Of a DNA stretch of 64,000 nucleotides, positions 61,045 through 64,000 are shown piece after piece. This DNA comes from Acanthosepion pharaonis (Eukaryota > Mollusca > Cephalopoda > Sepiida > Sepiidae). The translations under genes and the position numbers were made by a program. Every line of letters starts with the position of its first letter. Position 1 is the first letter of the stretch. Where the stretch lies: positions 588,501 through 652,500 of the forward strand of contig CAHIKZ030000808.1 of assembly GCA_903632075.3 (NCBI GenBank), in the 5' to 3' direction. The notes beneath the pieces were generated by a model that did no database searches, was not told the origin of the DNA, and saw nothing but the letters and a program-made list of their open reading frames with translations.

Positions 61045-61315
61045 TGTTGGAATTTTTGGGTACCCTGGTGTACTAGTGAGCCAGCCAAAATGAGCTGACT
61101 CATTTTATAGTTCACCAATAAGAAGGGTTAACCAATCAGAAGGCTCAAAATATTCATTGCAACATTTATAATGGCGGCCATGTTTTTCCTGACTATGCAC
61201 TGCCAGCCTTTGATTTTGAAGACTGAAGAATTACAGAACCGCTGCTGGTGGTATTGGCGATATAGTCAGATTCAGTAAAATATCTGACTCGTGTGTTAAT
61301 CTTTAACGTTGTTAC
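61045..61315 (+). mobile_element. Candidate solo LTR (promoter-like), 271 bp
   Basis: Starts TGTTGGAATTTTTGGGTACC and ends AACGTTGTTACA, i.e. TG...CA ends with a 3-bp TGT/ACA inverted repeat. Inside are two CCAAT boxes (CACCAATAAG near 61115, AACCAATCAG near 61130) and ATAATGGCGGCCATG near 61172, a YY1-like site, a compact promoter layout. No 5-bp target duplication is visible (GATTG against TTGAA). The alternative is a genuine cellular promoter; no downstream coding exon was recognised. Confidence 0.4.
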
Positions 61316-61554
61316 ATTGAACAGATTACGTACTGCGCTGTATTCTATATTCATAGACTATGGTGAACATGGTCAACAGATTGAAGGTGCATTAAATTTA
61401 TGAAGGTCATTTAAATTTGTGAAGGTCATTGTTAACAAATAAGAAAGAAGCTGGAAAAGAGTTCCACAGGCAAGAATTGCACTAAACTCATTCAATACTT
61501 TAATACATGAATTTATTCTTATTTTTATATGCAAGGCCTGGGAGACTCTTGAGG

Positions 61555-61705
61555 TAGAGGGTTACGATAAGAGGTAGTTTATAATGGTTAACTCTAGACT
61601 TGAACAGGTTAAGATTGTAATAGTTGGTGTGAGGTCCTCTAGGAAATCTGTTCCATAGCACAGTGGTTTGAGGAAAAAGCCGTTTGAGTTATTTAATGAT
61701 TTCTG
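61555..61705 (-). mobile_element. LINE family B, RT C-terminal tail
   Basis: Minus-strand translation across a frameshift: FFLKPLCYGTDFLEDL in one frame, and LFPQTTVLWNRFPRG, PHTNYYNLNLFKSRVNHY in the other, matching the FFPRTxxLWNRLPxG / YNLNLFKSRVNRY tail of family B. Short and dead. Confidence 0.75.
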
Positions 61706-61880
61706 TTTTCCATCTGTTTTTAGTATAAAGATTTGCAATGACACTGGTTTTAGAATAAAAAATTAAAATTAGTTAATCTCAAGAATCTGTTTATTTTTCC
61801 ATCATGTAATTTGCATGAAAATATGTTGAATTTACTTCCATTAAAAAAAACAATATATTAGTACATCAAAGAGGTTTTTG

Positions 61881-61898
61881 TGTGTGTGTGTGTGTTTT
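61881..61898. repeat. (TG)n tract
   Basis: Short GT run. Confidence 0.8.
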
Positions 61899-61922
61899 TT
61901 AATGGTCTTTGTTTCTCAAAGT

Positions 61923-62432
61923 TTATATTATACTTCTGTAATGTACAGCAAGTGTGTTCAGATTTGGGGAAACACCTAACCAATTGCTCTCCCAGCAACT
62001 ACAGGCAGAGAGTGGAAAGAGAGGGGAGGTAAAAAAAAATAACAGTACCTCAGAAACCATAGCAACTTTAGGAACAAAATCTCCATGGGACAGACTTCGC
62101 AAGACACTGTGTCTTGCTGACTGCTGGTTTTCCTGTTTGACTTTATCAGTATGAGGCATCTTACAAAGACCTAGATCTTGACCAGTTGCAGAGAGGCCCA
62201 TATCTAGATATGCCAAGCTGTTCCATTGCTAACTGGGGAAAACCTGGATGTAACTGGTCTTGACAAACATGTCCACATGTGATCCCGGGCCACTTTTGCA
62301 TCTGTACTGACACACGTTTGCCACAACTCTACATGCTGTATCATCCGATGATTCAAGCATTTCTGTAAATTTTGGAGTGATAGCTGGGTCTATCTCTGCA
62401 TTGTATTTTGAAGCATCATAATTGATGGTCAT
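61923..62432 (-). other. Unassigned minus-strand open frames
   Basis: Two consecutive open frames, 62432-62229 (67 codons, starting MTINYDASKYNAEIDPAITP) and 62216-61923 (97 codons, containing SVLRSLSHGDFVPKVAMVSE), are unusually non-repetitive for this window. A stop lies six codons upstream of the first ATG. I recognise no family. They could be an old gene fragment or unclassified element. Confidence 0.25.
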
Positions 62433-62694
62433 CCATTTTGGGCTTTATTTCAAGGGACAAGTCATCACCTTTTTTGGATAGTATGACCAAATATTATAGA
62501 ATTTCTTAACACAATTGAAAATCTGCAAGCAGCTTCAGCCATCACTATTTCTCAGTTTATTATAATAACCCCAAGTTGCTCAAATCTCAATCCTTGTCTC
62601 AACCAGTATAACTTCAGAAATTTCCTTGTACTGCTCTAGTAAGGACTTGACTCTGCCTAGTATACCTTCTTTACAAAAGCCAGATCAGACAAAA

Positions 62695-63095
62695 AAAAAA
62701 TGGAGTATTGCTGTCATATCTGGGCTGAAGCCCAGTTCTCACTTGTCTATCTAGAGTTCAAAAGTGTCTATGCGGCCTTGTGGTTGATTATTTTTCAACC
62801 TGCAAACCCCTTCCCACAAATGAAATATCGCAAACCTCTCTACTCAATTGCCATTTCCATGGCAAATTTTCTGACACTCTACATTCCTTAGTTTCAAAAG
62901 TTTGACCTTTGCAGCCAAGACACACCATACCATGTACATAGCGGCAAATCATCCTCATTTGCTTTGTATTCCATTAGTAAAAAGGAAGTTCTCTCCAGAC
63001 AGCTTCTTTCTGAGAACCTCAACTTTGGAGAACAGACTCCCAACAGGCTGTTTTCCCAATCGCTACATTCTTAACTGTATAAACATATTGTGTTG
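62695..63095 (+). mobile_element. LINE family B, RT C-terminal fragment
   Basis: MEYCCHIWAEAQFSLVYLEF opens the fragment (62700), then a diverged part, FAAKTHHTMYIAANHPHLLC (about 62903), KRKFSPDSFFLRTSTLENRL, PTGCFPNRYILN up to 63065 and a short 3' segment. A frameshift near 62890 separates the two frames. Homologous to 50895 and 61555 (minus). Confidence 0.8.
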
Positions 63096-63126
63096 TCTTT
63101 TATTTGTTAATTTGTTATTATTGACA

Positions 63127-63799
63127 TCATACTTATTATAAAACCCAGGTTGTGTGTGTTTGTCTGTGCGCTTATATATTGGATCGGATTTCCTACATTT
63201 TTCAACCGATTTCAACAAAACTTCACAGGACTACGTAAAATTACCTTGCGGTGGTTCTGACAGTACCAAAAATTGGAAAAACAGAATTGTTTTTGCATGA
63301 AATCAATTTGAAAACACAATTAAGAGTCATCGCCAGAATGAAAGGGGGACAACTCATATCGAGTTATACTTATTATAAAACCCAGGTTGTTTGTGTGTGT
63401 CTATGTTCATTTATATATGGGATCAGATTTCCTACATTTTTCAACCGATTTCAACAAAACTTTTTTTTTCTTTTTTTTTTTTTTTTTTTAGTGTTTCATT
63501 ATTTTTTGCACACTTTTTTTCTTTTTTTTTTTACATTCAGAATGCTTTAAAATTCCATTTACAAGACAATTGTTTATGATAAAATTCTATTCAATCGGTA
63601 GAGACTCATAATGATTGAAAACAATGTTTTTGTTTGGGTTTGACCAATTCGTAAAAAAAAAAAAAACTAACTAAGACATGCGTTTCCGTCAACCTTAAAC
63701 AATAATCTTTGTCAATTTTATTTTCAGTCTTAATGATGGTTGATACTTGATCTCTCTCTTACTGTTACATCCCCGGGCAACCCCGGGCTCTACCGCTAG
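63127..63799 (+). mobile_element. Non-autonomous Helitron, copy 3
   Basis: Best defined copy. Preceded by A, it begins TCATACTTATTATAAAACCC and ends CCCCGGGCAACCCCGGGC, TCTACCGCTAG, followed by T. The 5' segment is repeated from 63368 (237-bp period). A T-run at 63462-63489 marks the join to the unique 3' half, which includes GTTTGACCAATTCGTAAAAA and CTTACTGTTACATCCCCGGG. No transposase ORF. Confidence 0.9.
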
Positions 63800-63802
63800 T
63801 TA

Positions 63803-63830
63803 TTTATATACTGACTATTGTCCTCATGTT
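63803..63830 (-). repeat. Repeat with GGAC/GTC stem-loop, copy 5
   Basis: The minus strand reads AACATGAGGACAATAGTCAG and TATATAAATA. It begins 3 bp beyond the Helitron 3' end, so the Helitron probably inserted at its edge. Confidence 0.5.
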
Positions 63831-63938
63831 TGTTGTTGTTATCAGTTGTTGTTTTGGCCATTCTGCCCTCCAGTCTTCATGAAAATAACTGAACAACCCA
63901 GAAATTCAGATAGAAATTGTCCTTGTTGATTTTTAATT

Positions 63939-63940
<2 letters not shown>

Positions 63941-63990
<50 letters not shown>
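63941..63990. repeat. (CA)n(TA)n(CA)n microsatellite
   Basis: TA core of about 32 bp flanked by CA. Confidence 0.95.
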
Positions 63991-63992
<2 letters not shown>

Positions 63993-64000
63993 CTTAAAAT

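Noticed and set aside
61172..61188. Assigning a definite gene start to the ATGGCGGCCATG block
   Set aside because: Promoter-like motifs alone do not establish a gene, and TG...CA ends make a solo LTR equally plausible.

Overview
This window looks like non-coding, repeat-dominated DNA from a large animal genome, most likely a cephalopod and probably an octopus. That assignment is inference. It rests on tRNA-derived SINEs that resemble the published octopus retroposons, very dense (TA)n and (CA)n microsatellites, kilobase-scale CT-rich arrays, and decayed copies of several non-LTR retrotransposon families. I find no intact protein-coding gene and no functional rRNA or tRNA gene. The very long open frames at about 16, 31-32, 34-36, 39-41, 44 and 53-58 kb are low-complexity repeat without stop codons, not genes.

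Layout. 0-16 kb: scattered microsatellites, decayed RTE-type and jockey/CR1-type LINE pieces, SINEs, one hAT-like MITE (4.7-5.3 kb) and several hammerhead-ribozyme-like repeats next to (TA)n tracts (9.5-13 kb). 16-20 kb: a CT minisatellite, a LINE 3' end, a Tigger-like MITE and a short palindromic MITE. 20-28 kb: sparser sequence with SINEs, a mariner transposase scrap, LINE pieces, one dimeric satellite inserted in a LINE, and a single weak gene-like open frame near 27.2 kb. 29-33 kb: more hammerhead-like motifs, then an RTE copy split by a 1.4-kb polypyrimidine array. 33.7-36.6 kb: a 5S-rRNA/tRNA composite SINE followed by a 2.3-kb CT array. 37-44 kb: a full-length SINE, a hammerhead motif with a complete consensus core, two more CT arrays and a second 5S/tRNA composite. 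44-53 kb: a LINE, an inverted pair of hammerheads, two Helitron copies and a roughly 230-bp satellite whose units encode several hairpins. 53.5-58.2 kb: a 4.6-kb CT-rich array. 58-64 kb: a possible solo LTR, LINE pieces and a third Helitron.

The most interesting content is RNA-like rather than protein-coding. (1) At least five repeat families carry hammerhead ribozyme cores with a very short stem III, the type known from Penelope-like elements and small retrozymes; most abut (TA)n tracts. (2) Two copies of a SINE have a 5S rRNA-derived head fused to a tRNA-derived part. (3) A tandem satellite at 49-50 kb shows compensatory changes in its hairpin arms. (4) Three copies of a non-autonomous Helitron share a duplicated 5' end. 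The elements are mostly inactive relics. Whether any ribozyme still cleaves needs testing, and family novelty could not be checked without database searches.
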